A program made the translations under genes and the position numbers. From Bacillota bacterium (GTDB lineage Bacteria; Bacillota; Clostridia; Lachnospirales; Lachnospiraceae): 18,668 bases of DNA. Under the pieces are notes generated by a model, which worked only from the letters and a program-made list of their open reading frames with translations, did not search any database and was not told the DNA's origin. Below are positions 8,128 to 15,643 of the stretch, piece after piece. The stretch spans positions 1 to 18,668 of the forward strand of contig JAEYPA010000114.1 in the NCBI GenBank assembly GCA_023411225.1. Direction: 5' to 3'. Numbering within the stretch: position 1 is the first letter of the stretch; every line of letters starts with the position of its first letter.

Positions 8128-10197
8128 CTATTCTGATGTGGAGTTATTGTTCGGTTCTTCTACATTGGGTTTTGGTAAATTCGGTTCTGGCAAATTTGCA
8201 TCATCTAATACTCCATAATCTTCTTGGGAGTCATCATTTGGATTAGGGCTTTTAGATGCACTTGCCTTTTCGCTTGCCTTTGGACTTGGAGACGGACTGG
8301 TTGTAGGCTTTGTTACTGCTCCATCATCCTTTTTATTTGTACCATCGGTAGTTTCTTTCGTTGAGAATATTCCGAGGAATGGAAATATCTCTTTCATAAT
8401 ATCTCTGGTTAGTTCACATGTTATTGAACTACTATCGTAATACTCCTCACCTTCCGGTTCATCCACCACCGCATAAACCACAACTTCCGGATTTGTAACT
8501 GGCGCAAAACCAATAAATGATACGATATACTTATCTTCTGATACTGGTCTCTTCTGAGCAGTACCCGTCTTTCCTCCGATATCAAAACCAGCTAACTGAG
8601 CTTTTTTAGCAGTTCCGCTTTCTACTGTAGCACGAAGATATTCTCGAATCTTCTTACTAGTTGCCTCTGAAATTACCTGTCTCTGATAATCCTCTTCCAC
8701 ATTCTTAACTACTGCTCCATTTTCTGTAGTAATCTGCTTAACAACATGAGGGGTATAGTAATAACCTCCATTGATTGCAGATGATACAGCAGCCAATACC
8801 TGTACCATAGAAACCGACATGCTCTGTCCAAAGCTACTGGTTGCCAACTCTGCCTCATTTAAACCTTTCTCATCATACACTAAACCATAGGCTTCCCCTG
8901 GTAGATCTATACCAGTGCGAGAACTGAGGCTAAAATTATCCTGATAATAGCTAAATAATGACCGAGTTAGACTTTGTGCTATCTTCATAATACCGTCATT
9001 ACAGGATTTAGCTAATACTTGTTCCAAGTTTAATACTCCATGCCCGATTCTATTGGAGCATCTTATCGTATGACCAGCAATTTTCTCTCCGCCGTCACAG
9101 GTAAATGTTTGATTGGCACTGATCTTACCTTCTTCCAAAGCAGCGGCAGCTACCAAAGGTTTTATTACAGAACCTGGTTCAAACGTATCACTGACCATCG
9201 TATTTCTCCACAGACTATTCAGGGCAGCTTCATACTGTTTTTTTGTCATCTTATCTATTTCTTTTTTGGTATACAGACCGCTTAAATCTCTAGGATTATT
9301 CAAATTATAATTACCCGATTCCGCCATGGCATATATTTCCCCATTGTTCGGATTCGCCACAATTACTTTTGTCTTCTTGTTCTTTATCTTTTTGCTAAAT
9401 TCTTTAATCTTTTTTTCTACAATCGTCTGTATGTTTACATCCAGAGTAGATATGATATTGTGACCATTTGTAGTTGGATTTATGGTATCTTCTACATTAG
9501 AGTTTGCATCAAAATAACCAAATTGACTACCATTCACTCCATTAAGCTGATCATTATAATACCCTTCAATTCCATTATTACCTACATTGCCGGAGAAAGT
9601 AAAACCTATTACCTGGCTTGCTAAACTGTTAAGCGGATAGGTTCTAACATAATTATCTTCAAACCATACCCCTTTTACATAGTTGGCTTTCTTCTCTTTT
9701 TCAATTCTAGCAACAATCTCTTGAAATTTTTGTCTATCCTCATAAGAAATCTGTTTTTTATAAATCACATAACTGGATGTACTCTTTTCCTTTAATACAG
9801 AACGAATATCTGCTTCATCCACCCCAAATGCCTCCACTAAGGCACTAATAGTCGTATCCACATAAGGAGTTATCTCTTTCCCCTTGCTATCCTTACCTTT
9901 TGTCAGCATAACCTTAGGATCTATAATCAGATTGTATACCTTAGTGCTCTTGGCTAAAACCGTCCCATTACGATCGTAAATAGTTCCTCGTTTATAAGGA
10001 ATTATCGAATGGCTATAGGTCTGTTGGGAAAGCACCTTCTTTGCATAACGTTCTCCATCTTTTTTATTCAGATAAAAAAGGCGGCCAATCAGTGTAATAA
10101 AAAGTAAAATAATAATACAAAATACAAGCAAAAGACTTGCTTGCATTTTGGATGAAAACTTCTTTATTTTTTGTTCCTTAGTACGTCTTCGTGTCAT
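8128..10197 (-). CDS. ftsI: Class B penicillin-binding protein, FtsI/PbpB type
   Basis: A septal-type transpeptidase of 689 residues: basic N-terminus, one transmembrane helix (about 19-43), a pedestal domain starting at KRGTIYDRNG, and a penicillin-binding domain with all three motifs intact: SVIK (Ser343, Lys346), SCN (398-400) and KTG (543-545). It has no PASTA domain. The last 75 or so residues (from about 613) are low-complexity, rich in Ser, Pro, Lys, Thr and Asn, with a short repeat around NLPEPNLPKPN. It directly follows ftsL (9-base gap, the ftsL stop touching the G-rich ribosome binding site AGGGGG), the normal place for the division PBP. The partner SEDS protein is presumably the ftsW product downstream. 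Confidence 0.88.
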   Translation of the reverse strand: MTRRRTKEQKIKKFSSKMQASLLLVFCIIILLFITLIGRLFYLNKKDGERYAKKVLSQQTYSHSIIPYKRGTIYDRNGTVLAKSTKVYNLIIDPKVMLTKGKDSKGKEITPYVDTTISALVEAFGVDEADIRSVLKEKSTSSYVIYKKQISYEDRQKFQEIVARIEKEKKANYVKGVWFEDNYVRTYPLNSLASQVIGFTFSGNVGNNGIEGYYNDQLNGVNGSQFGYFDANSNVEDTINPTTNGHNIISTLDVNIQTIVEKKIKEFSKKIKNKKTKVIVANPNNGEIYAMAESGNYNLNNPRDLSGLYTKKEIDKMTKKQYEAALNSLWRNTMVSDTFEPGSVIKPLVAAAALEEGKISANQTFTCDGGEKIAGHTIRCSNRIGHGVLNLEQVLAKSCNDGIMKIAQSLTRSLFSYYQDNFSLSSRTGIDLPGEAYGLVYDEKGLNEAELATSSFGQSMSVSMVQVLAAVSSAINGGYYYTPHVVKQITTENGAVVKNVEEDYQRQVISEATSKKIREYLRATVESGTAKKAQLAGFDIGGKTGTAQKRPVSEDKYIVSFIGFAPVTNPEVVVYAVVDEPEGEEYYDSSSITCELTRDIMKEIFPFLGIFSTKETTDGTNKKDDGAVTKPTTSPSPSPKASEKASASKSPNPNDDSQEDYGVLDDANLPEPNLPKPNVEEPNNNSTSE

Positions 10198-10206
10198 AAA
10201 AACCCC

Positions 10207-10737
10207 CTATTTCTTAAAAAGCTCATCTAATATGTCTGAATGATTCCCTTCAGGCACATCGGTATATTGTTTCACATAGTTAGGCTTTTTGCTTTCATAG
10301 GTAATAATCTGATTATCTTTTGCTAAGACCATACCGAGTTGTTCAGAAGCAATCTTATAAATCTCTGTAATAGACATAGTTGGCACAGTATCTGCAATCG
10401 CTGCATTCTCATCCTGAAGCTCTATAACTTCCTTTTTTATAGAAGTAAGCCCATTTTCCAAAGAACGCACTGTAGATTGTGCTTGTAGATATCCAATTGT
10501 CATATACACAGTAAGACCTAATGCCAAAGCAAAAAAAAGTAAGGTGACTAAGTCAATGCCTCTATTTCTAGCCAGGCGTCTGTTTTGTTGTTGTCTCTCT
10601 CTTTGTTGTCTTCTCTCATACTCTTCACGCTGTTGCTGTCTTCTTCTATCAACCTCTGGATTCACTACAGGTTGAAGTTTTCTAACAGTATTACCGTTCT
10701 CCTGATAACGTTCATAATAATCTCGTACAGCACTCAT
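10207..10737 (-). CDS. ftsL: FtsL-like cell division protein
   Basis: A bitopic protein of 176 residues placed between rsmH and the division PBP, where ftsL always sits. It has one transmembrane helix (about 61-83, LVTLLFFALALGLTVYM) followed by a predicted coiled coil (about 84-115, LENGLTSIKKEVIELQDE), the hallmark of FtsL/DivIC proteins, which bind FtsQ/DivIB and activate septal wall synthesis. The cytoplasmic N-terminus is unusually long, about 60 residues, and residues 31-59 are almost wholly Arg, Gln and Glu. FtsL sequences diverge strongly, so the call rests on layout and position. ATG 10737 has AGGGTGA about 5 bases upstream and lies 19 bases after rsmH. Confidence 0.8.
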   Translation of the reverse strand: MSAVRDYYERYQENGNTVRKLQPVVNPEVDRRRQQQREEYERRQQRERQQQNRRLARNRGIDLVTLLFFALALGLTVYMTIGYLQAQSTVRSLENGLTSIKKEVIELQDENAAIADTVPTMSITEIYKIASEQLGMVLAKDNQIITYESKKPNYVKQYTDVPEGNHSDILDELFKK

Positions 10738-10756
10738 CTAATCACCCTTTTTGTCT

Positions 10757-11692
10757 CTATATTCGCTCAAATACTCTTAACTTAGCACTTTTTGAACGGG
10801 AATTAATTTCTAACTCTTCCTTTGTTGGTAATATAGGTTTTCTTGTTATAACTTTACCCATTGGCTTTCTTCCACAAACGCATATTGGGAAAGATGGTGG
10901 GCAAACACAAGGATTTTCACTCTCACGAAAAATATTCTTTACAATTCGATCCTCTAGAGAATGGAAGGTAATCACACAGATTCTTCCACCCGGATTCAAC
11001 AACTCAATCATTTCTTTTAGTGTATTTTTTAGAACATCAAGTTCTTTATTACATTCTATACGAATAGCCTGGAAAGTCTTCTTTGCAGGATGACCTGTGT
11101 TCATTCTTATCTTCGCCGGTATAGCAGCCTTAATAGCTTCTGTCAGTTGAAATGTGGTCTCTATCGGTGCTTCATTTCTCATTCTAACAATATGCTTTGC
11201 TATGTTCTTGGCAAATTTATCTTCCCCGTAGTCTCTGATAATGCGATATAACTCCATCTCACTATAACCATTTATAATATCTCTTGCTGTCAAATCACTG
11301 CGATCATCCATTCTCATGTCTAGTGGAGCGTCTTCTCTATAAGAGAACCCTCTTTCAACTGTATCTAACTGATAGGACGATACCCCTAAATCAAGGACAA
11401 TTCCATCTATCTTATGAATATCCAATTCATCTAGCACCTGTTTTATATTGCAGTAATTGCTTCTAACGATAGAAACAATATCCTTATATGGAGCAAGTCT
11501 TTCACTACTTGCCAAAATAGCATCTGCATCTTGATCTATCCCTATAAACCTACCTGGGGGTTTAAGAAGCTTACACACCTGAATAGCATGTCCTGCACCA
11601 CCCAAGGTACCGTCTACATAAATCCCATCTTCCTTGATATTCAGATTATTAATTGTTTCCTCGAGCAATACTGAATAGTGATTAAATTCCAT
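10757..11692 (-). CDS. rsmH: 16S rRNA (cytosine(1402)-N4)-methyltransferase RsmH
   Basis: This SAM-dependent enzyme (old name MraW) methylates N4 of C1402 in the decoding centre of 16S rRNA. The start HYSVLLEE, the SAM-binding VDGTLGGAGHA (residues 26-36), DGIVLDLGVSSYQLD, the Arg/Asp-rich MRMD segment and the C-terminal RICVITFHSLEDRIVK are all characteristic. Length is 311 residues, normal. ATG 11692 follows AGGAGG by 7 bases and lies 11 bases after mraZ, as in most bacteria. A CVCPPSFPICVCGRKP segment near the C-terminus is also usual in the family. Confidence 0.97.
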   Translation of the reverse strand: MEFNHYSVLLEETINNLNIKEDGIYVDGTLGGAGHAIQVCKLLKPPGRFIGIDQDADAILASSERLAPYKDIVSIVRSNYCNIKQVLDELDIHKIDGIVLDLGVSSYQLDTVERGFSYREDAPLDMRMDDRSDLTARDIINGYSEMELYRIIRDYGEDKFAKNIAKHIVRMRNEAPIETTFQLTEAIKAAIPAKIRMNTGHPAKKTFQAIRIECNKELDVLKNTLKEMIELLNPGGRICVITFHSLEDRIVKNIFRESENPCVCPPSFPICVCGRKPMGKVITRKPILPTKEELEINSRSKSAKLRVFERI

Positions 11693-11703
11693 CGAATTTC
11701 CTC

Positions 11704-12132
11704 CTAAAAGCTCAAACCAAACTCTGACATGTGTTCAGCCACTTCATCCATATCATCATAATCATTGTTGCTCTCCCAACGTTCTTTAGCCCATATCTCT
11801 ACTTTGTTAAGTACACCAACAAAAACTACATCTTTCTCCAAAGCGGCATGTTCCCTTAATTTGGATGGTATTAAAATTCTGCCCTGCTTGTCCACCTCAC
11901 ATGTAGCAGCCCCAGCCATAAAATAACGCTGTAACTGTCTAGCATCTTTACTTCCAGGAAGTCCTTTTAACTGTGAAACAAAGCTTGTCCATTCTTCTTC
12001 AGGGTACACAAACAAACAGCCATCCAAACCTAGAGTAACCACAAATTCTTCTCCTAATGCATCTCTAAATTTGGCTGGTACAATTATTCTGCTCTTAGCA
12101 TCAATTGTATGATTGTATTCCCCCATGAACAT
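11704..12132 (-). CDS. mraZ: Transcriptional regulator MraZ
   Basis: The first gene of the dcw cluster, 142 residues, with two AbrB-like half-domains: DAKSRIIVPAKFRDALG near the N-terminus and VDKQGRILIPSKLREHA in the middle, each carrying the DxxxR-type core. MraZ forms a ring-shaped oligomer that binds tandem repeats before its own gene and regulates dcw transcription. The frame extends to GTG at 12141, but GGGTGA is spaced 5 bases from ATG 12132, which gives the family-typical MFMGEYNHTID start, so 12132 is used. Ser replaces the usual Gly in the first DAKGR motif. Four likely MraZ boxes lie upstream, pointing to autoregulation. Confidence 0.96.
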   Translation of the reverse strand: MFMGEYNHTIDAKSRIIVPAKFRDALGEEFVVTLGLDGCLFVYPEEEWTSFVSQLKGLPGSKDARQLQRYFMAGAATCEVDKQGRILIPSKLREHAALEKDVVFVGVLNKVEIWAKERWESNNDYDDMDEVAEHMSEFGLSF

Positions 12133-12184
12133 AATATTCACCCGCTTTATCCAGGGAAAGGGTAGAAGCTCTTACGCTTTTCCT

Positions 12185-12232
12185 CCACTCTCATGGTCTA
12201 CTCCACCACTTTCCTCCACTTTGCTCCACTTA
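12185..12232 (-). promoter_or_regulatory. Four MraZ boxes (direct GTGG repeats)
   Basis: Reading the minus strand, AAGTGGAGCA, AAGTGGAGGA and AAGTGGTGGA follow one another with exactly 10-bp spacing (GTGG cores near 12229, 12219 and 12209), and a fourth copy, AGAGTGGAGGA, lies 21 bp further, two helical turns. This matches the AAAGTGG-type repeats bound by MraZ in other low-GC bacteria. The array begins at the expected transcription start of the mraZ promoter, a position suited to repression. Confidence 0.8.
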
Positions 12233-12239
12233 TAAAGAT

Positions 12240-12268
12240 ATTTTAATATAGTTTTGGGAATTATTCAA
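12240..12268 (-). promoter_or_regulatory. sigma-A-type promoter for mraZ and the dcw cluster
   Basis: TTGAAT (12263-12268) and TAAAAT (12240-12245) on the minus strand are 17 bases apart. The start site would be near 12233, immediately before the MraZ boxes, leaving a leader of about 100 bases before the mraZ start. The promoter lies just past the lgt terminator. Confidence 0.6.
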
Positions 12269-12282
12269 GTATAATTAGAAAT

Positions 12283-12315
12283 AAAAAAAGACAAATCTCC
12301 TTTCAGAGACCTGCC
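12283..12315 (-). terminator. Intrinsic terminator after lgt
   Basis: On the minus strand GGCAGGTCTCT pairs with GGAGATTTGTC through 11 positions (four G-U wobbles) around a GAAA tetraloop, followed by seven T (12283-12289). It separates the ychF-lgt transcript from the dcw promoter. A smaller 6-bp dyad (12321-12337, AATATC/GATATT) lies just before it. Confidence 0.65.
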
Positions 12316-12406
12316 TTCTCAATATCTAGTCGATATTTATAAACATTTTTACAATTATACAATATATAGTTTTAATAAACCTAAAATACAGCCTAGTACT
12401 TTAGTC

Positions 12407-13288
12407 CTATTTATTTACATTAAGCTTCTTTTTACTATTTTCAAGTCTTCGATAAGCAATTATACCCACACCCAACAGCATAGCACCCACACTGACGATT
12501 TGAGAAATAGGTATCGCTGTTCCCCATAGAAGCAATTGATCAGTTCTTAATCCTTCTATCCAGAAGCGACCAAGTCCATAACCAAATAGATAAAGGGCTA
12601 TTAATTCTCCATCCACTTTTTTATGTTTAGAATATAAAATCAGAATAATAAGTAGACCAAAGTTCCATAAGGATTCATATAAAAAAGTCGGATGTACTTG
12701 AATATAATCTATGCCATTAATAGTTTTAACGTTTTGAAGCATCTGGTCTGTAATAGTATCAGCTGCCACTTCACTCTTTTTAATTTGCATAGCAAAGAAT
12801 CCATTCGTGTAATCTCCAAAAGCTTCTCTATTAAAGAAATTCCCCCAACGCCCTATAATCTGACCGGTAATTAATCCAAGAATGCCAGTGTCAGTCAAAA
12901 GCCAGAAGCTTATTTTCTTAATCTTTGCATAAATCAGTGCACATAAAATAGCAGTTATCACGCCACCATAGATAGCCAATCCACCATTACGTATATTTAA
13001 TATCTGTATAGGGTGCTCCATGTAGTAGGACCACTCAAAAATAACATAATAAAGTCTTGCTCCTAACAGTGACAAAACTATAGCTTTTAGTGCAAAATCC
13101 AGATACAACTCCGGATCCTGTCCCGTACGTTTTGCTTGCCATCTGGCAACAAAATAACCGGAAATTATACCTAAAACAATTATTATCCCATAATATGCTA
13201 TTTGAAATCCAAAAACATCAATCGATTTTCCTAGATTTTCAAACTCAATTCCCAGATGTGGAAAACGTATACTTACTTCCAAAAACAT
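12407..13288 (-). CDS. lgt: Prolipoprotein diacylglyceryl transferase Lgt
   Basis: A polytopic membrane enzyme that attaches diacylglycerol from phosphatidylglycerol to the lipobox cysteine of prolipoproteins. Family marks include ARLYYV, IRNGGLAIYGGVI, the Lgt signature GRWGNFFNREAFG, HPTFLYESLWN and GRFWIEGLRTDQL, with about seven membrane helices. Length is 293 residues, normal for the family. ATG 13288 follows AAGGAG by 4 bases, with another AGGAGG just upstream. It lies 42 bases after ychF, so the two are probably cotranscribed, and is followed by an intrinsic terminator. The pairing with ychF has no obvious functional logic. Confidence 0.96.
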   Translation of the reverse strand: MFLEVSIRFPHLGIEFENLGKSIDVFGFQIAYYGIIIVLGIISGYFVARWQAKRTGQDPELYLDFALKAIVLSLLGARLYYVIFEWSYYMEHPIQILNIRNGGLAIYGGVITAILCALIYAKIKKISFWLLTDTGILGLITGQIIGRWGNFFNREAFGDYTNGFFAMQIKKSEVAADTITDQMLQNVKTINGIDYIQVHPTFLYESLWNFGLLIILILYSKHKKVDGELIALYLFGYGLGRFWIEGLRTDQLLLWGTAIPISQIVSVGAMLLGVGIIAYRRLENSKKKLNVNK

Positions 13289-13330
13289 GGCGCTCCTTTC
13301 CTCCTAATCGGTACGAGAATGTAGCAGAAT

Positions 13331-14428
13331 TTACACATTAAATCGGAACAGAACTACGTCTCCATCCTGCATTACATACTCTTTACCTTCCAGACGAACA
13401 AGACCTTTTTCCTTCGCAGCGGCATGCGTGCCACAGGCTACCAGGTTATCATAATTAACAACCTCTGCACAGATAAAGCCTCTTTCAAAATCAGTATGAA
13501 TCTTACCAGCAGCTTGTGGAGCTTTAGTTCCCTTCTTAATAGTCCAGGCTCTTGTCTCCTGTACTCCGGCAGTCAAAAAGCTCATTAGTCCCAAAAGATT
13601 GTAACTTGCATATATAAGTTTATCTAAACCGGATTCTTTGATGCCCAAATCTTCCAAGAACTCCTGTTTTTCCTCATCATCAAGTTCAGCAATCTCCTGC
13701 TCAATCTGAGCACATACAACAAATACCTCGCTGCCTTCTTGCTTCGCATATTCTCTTACTTTCTGCACATATACATTATCTGCCCCATCATCTGCCAAAT
13801 CATCTTCTTTTACATTCGCCGCATAGATAACTGGCTTAGCAGTAAGCAGATTATATCCTTCAAATAAAGCTTTCTCCTCGTCATCTTCAGGTTCATAGCC
13901 CATTGCAAGCTTTCCATCCTCAAGGTGAGCCTTTAGACGATTTAATAACTCTAATTCCTTAGCCAAAGCTTTATCCATCTTAGCTCCTTTGGCTACTCTA
14001 GAAATACGTCGTTCCAATATCTCAACATCAGAGAATATAAGTTCCAGTTCAATGGTCTCAATATCACGTAATGGATCTACTGAGCCATCTACATGAATAA
14101 TGTTAGAATCCTCAAAGCAACGAACCACATGAACAATGGCATCTACTTCACGAATGTTTGATAAGAATTGGTTACCAAGTCCCTCTCCTTTGGAAGCACC
14201 TTTTACAAGACCTGCAATATCAACAAACTCTATTGTTGCATTGACAATTTTTTGTGTCTTATATAAATCTCCCAAAACCTTTAATCTATGATCTGGCACA
14301 GGTACTATTCCAACATTGGGATCTATCGTGCAAAAGGGATAATTGGCTGACTCCGCTCCTGCTTTTGTTAATGCATTAAATAAAGTACTTTTACCTACAT
14401 TGGGTAATCCTACTATTCCAAGTTTCAT
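13331..14428 (-). CDS. ychF: Redox-responsive ATPase YchF (Obg-like, OLA1 family)
   Basis: A P-loop ATPase of the Obg/TRAFAC group, 365 residues as usual. It has the N-terminal GIVGLPNVGKSTLFNALT (Walker A), DIAGLVKGASKGEGLGNQFL (switch II region), a G4 motif reading NVKE instead of NKxD, which explains the family's preference for ATP over GTP, a coiled-coil insertion and a C-terminal TGS domain (KIHTDFERGFICAEVV). In other bacteria YchF binds ribosomes and affects the oxidative stress response and leaderless mRNA translation. ATG 14428 has AAGGAG at 14441-14446, a rather long 12-base spacing. It is the first gene of the ychF-lgt unit and has a long upstream leader. Confidence 0.97.
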   Translation of the reverse strand: MKLGIVGLPNVGKSTLFNALTKAGAESANYPFCTIDPNVGIVPVPDHRLKVLGDLYKTQKIVNATIEFVDIAGLVKGASKGEGLGNQFLSNIREVDAIVHVVRCFEDSNIIHVDGSVDPLRDIETIELELIFSDVEILERRISRVAKGAKMDKALAKELELLNRLKAHLEDGKLAMGYEPEDDEEKALFEGYNLLTAKPVIYAANVKEDDLADDGADNVYVQKVREYAKQEGSEVFVVCAQIEQEIAELDDEEKQEFLEDLGIKESGLDKLIYASYNLLGLMSFLTAGVQETRAWTIKKGTKAPQAAGKIHTDFERGFICAEVVNYDNLVACGTHAAAKEKGLVRLEGKEYVMQDGDVVLFRFNV

Positions 14429-14530
14429 ATTTATCTTTATCTCCTTTATTTTGAAATTCTTCCGTCTTTTTTTAATGGTTTATACCATTTCATACTTCAC
14501 TAATTCATAAAAATGTAGTTAAGAGCTTCC

Positions 14531-14611
14531 TTAATCTTTGACCTCTTTAAGGCCCTTAGCTATCACAAAGGGTTGACGATTTTGCAGTTCTTTAAGAACA
14601 AATGATATCAT
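14531..14611 (-). CDS. Possible short leader ORF (26 residues)
   Basis: ATG at 14611 opens MISFVLKELQNRQPFVIAKG, followed by LKEVKD and a TAA stop, with AAGGTG 9 bases upstream at 14621-14626. The frame stays open further upstream, to a GTG at 14668 that would give 45 codons (VYDKIYKLYWVLDCKVLHR before the Met), but that start lacks a ribosome binding site and lies within the predicted promoter. The residue mix looks coding-like, so this may be a leader peptide of the ychF transcript, an independent microprotein, or a remnant of a lost gene. I do not recognise the sequence. Confidence 0.25.
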   Translation of the reverse strand: MISFVLKELQNRQPFVIAKGLKEVKD

Positions 14612-14654
14612 TCTATGCAGCACCTTACAATCTAGAACCCAGTACAATTTATAT

Positions 14655-14683
14655 ATTTTATCATACACTTGGTTCTTTTACAA
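14655..14683 (-). promoter_or_regulatory. Candidate promoter for ychF-lgt
   Basis: TTGTAA (14678-14683), a 17-base spacer and TAAAAT (14655-14660) on the minus strand, with TG one base before the -10 hexamer (extended -10). Start would be near 14648, giving an unusually long leader before ychF. A TATAAA closer to ychF, within the AATGGT dyad, lacks a convincing -35. Confidence 0.45.
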
Positions 14684-14890
14684 CGACCTTTTAATTTTAA
14701 CATATTAACGTTCTAAAGACTTATCATATAATTTCTAAAAGAAGACTTCTACGTTTATAATTAAATATGATGAGGGAGTAAATCTTCCCCATATAAAACA
14801 ATTCTCTAACTGAATGAATACTTCATCACTCACAGTCTCTATATTTCTCACAGAACTAAGAGACTTCCTGTTCTATAGACGGACAAACTT

Positions 14891-14941
14891 ATCAAATAAA
14901 ATAAGCACTGAAACATATTAGATAGAACTGTTTCAGTGCTT
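14891..14941 (-). terminator. Intrinsic terminator after the 197-residue hypothetical gene
   Basis: A perfect 13-bp stem (14903-14915 with 14929-14941, AAGCACTGAAACA/TGTTTCAGTGCTT) with a 13-base loop is followed on the minus strand by TTATTTTATTTG. It lies 31 bases after the hypothetical gene's stop codon. On the plus strand no T-run follows, so it acts in one direction. Confidence 0.75.
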
Positions 14942-14972
14942 GTCTGAATTGGTTATACATCATCAACATAAT

Positions 14973-15566
14973 TTATACTGGTACATTAAATGTCGGCATT
15001 ACATCTATCATATCCTGCAAAGGGGACCAAGACATTGGGTCAAATTCCTTCTGCTCCTGAATGTCTTTTTCAAAGCTCTCTTTGGTCTGCTTTTTTTTCT
15101 TCTTTTCTAGAACCGAATCCTTGTCGGGCAGTCTTCCGTAGTCTTGTGAAGATTTAAACTCTTTTACAACTTCATTCATAGCTGCTTGTACATACTCTTT
15201 GCATGGATCATTATCTGATATACTGCTCATTGAAGTAGTAATGATATCATTTACCTGCTGTTTGGACTTTGCCTCTTTAAGCTGGCTCGCCATAGCATCA
15301 GCCTTTGCACGAATCCTCTGATATTGTAAATACATCTGAGTATTGGTCTTTTGAAGATAGTAACGCTCTTCCGGTGAAAGCTTTTTTCCAGCTTTAAGCT
15401 TTGCTTCAATCCTGGCATACATCTTCGCCTTATCATCCTCTGACATTTTCTCACTATTATTCTTAATCTTATTAATCAGATAATTAACGTCCTCTGATTT
15501 TGATGGAAAATCAATACTATCTAGAGTTTTCTGATTATTCCAAATTGAACTTAGGTTAATATTCAT
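14973..15566 (-). CDS. Hypothetical protein, helix-rich, function unknown
   Basis: I do not recognise this 197-residue protein. It has no signal peptide or membrane segment and is strongly hydrophilic, rich in Lys, Glu, Gln and Ser, and likely mostly alpha-helical, with a charged middle (LKAGKKLSPEERYYLQKTN at about 58-76, then a long helix with coiled-coil character) and a Lys-rich patch (KKKKK at about 155-159). The C-terminus ends in the more hydrophobic WSPLQDMIDVMPTFNVPV, which may be a docking tail. ATG 15566 has AGGAG 6 bases upstream. It is a single-gene unit: its own terminator follows, and a 16-bp hairpin and a sigma-D-like promoter precede it. A role in motility is possible but rests only on that promoter. 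Confidence 0.8.
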   Translation of the reverse strand: MNINLSSIWNNQKTLDSIDFPSKSEDVNYLINKIKNNSEKMSEDDKAKMYARIEAKLKAGKKLSPEERYYLQKTNTQMYLQYQRIRAKADAMASQLKEAKSKQQVNDIITTSMSSISDNDPCKEYVQAAMNEVVKEFKSSQDYGRLPDKDSVLEKKKKKQTKESFEKDIQEQKEFDPMSWSPLQDMIDVMPTFNVPV

Positions 15567-15586
15567 GCTGCTCTCCTATATAAATA

Positions 15587-15624
15587 GGCATCACATTTCA
15601 ATCATTCCATTGATATATGATGCC
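15587..15624 (-). other. Long 5' leader hairpin upstream of the hypothetical gene
   Basis: Arms 15587-15602 and 15609-15624 (minus strand GGCATCATATATCAAT and ATTGAAATGTGATGCC) pair over 16 positions with one G-U and one A-A mismatch around the loop GGAATG. It ends about 10 bases before the AGGAG ribosome binding site. Following bases are TATTTATATAGG, not a proper T-run, so a stability or regulatory role fits better than termination. Confidence 0.55.
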
Positions 15625-15643
15625 GTCCTTTGCTTCATGTAAT

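Larger units (their letters stand above)
14429..14890 (-). other. Noncoding leader and intergenic stretch before ychF
   Basis: About 460 bases without a firm gene. In the direction of transcription, 14890-14684 shows no gene or terminator I can support, only weak short inverted repeats. A promoter-like pair lies at 14655-14683. The following leader of about 220 bases contains a possible 26-codon ORF, a perfect palindrome ATGATATCAT (within 14602-14611), complementary GGGTT (14636-14640) and AACCC ends, and the dyad AATGGT-N4-ACCATT at 14474-14489. The pairing potential suggests a structured leader, but I recognise no known riboswitch or RNA family. Confidence 0.4.

Noticed and set aside
14684..14890. 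A small RNA gene such as 6S or SRP RNA in the ychF upstream region
   Set aside because: Only weak, short complementary segments are present and no known RNA signature could be matched by eye.
15251..15454. Minus-strand 67-codon frame inside the 197-residue hypothetical gene
   Set aside because: It overlaps the longer frame that has a good ribosome binding site and its own terminator; no independent start signal was seen.
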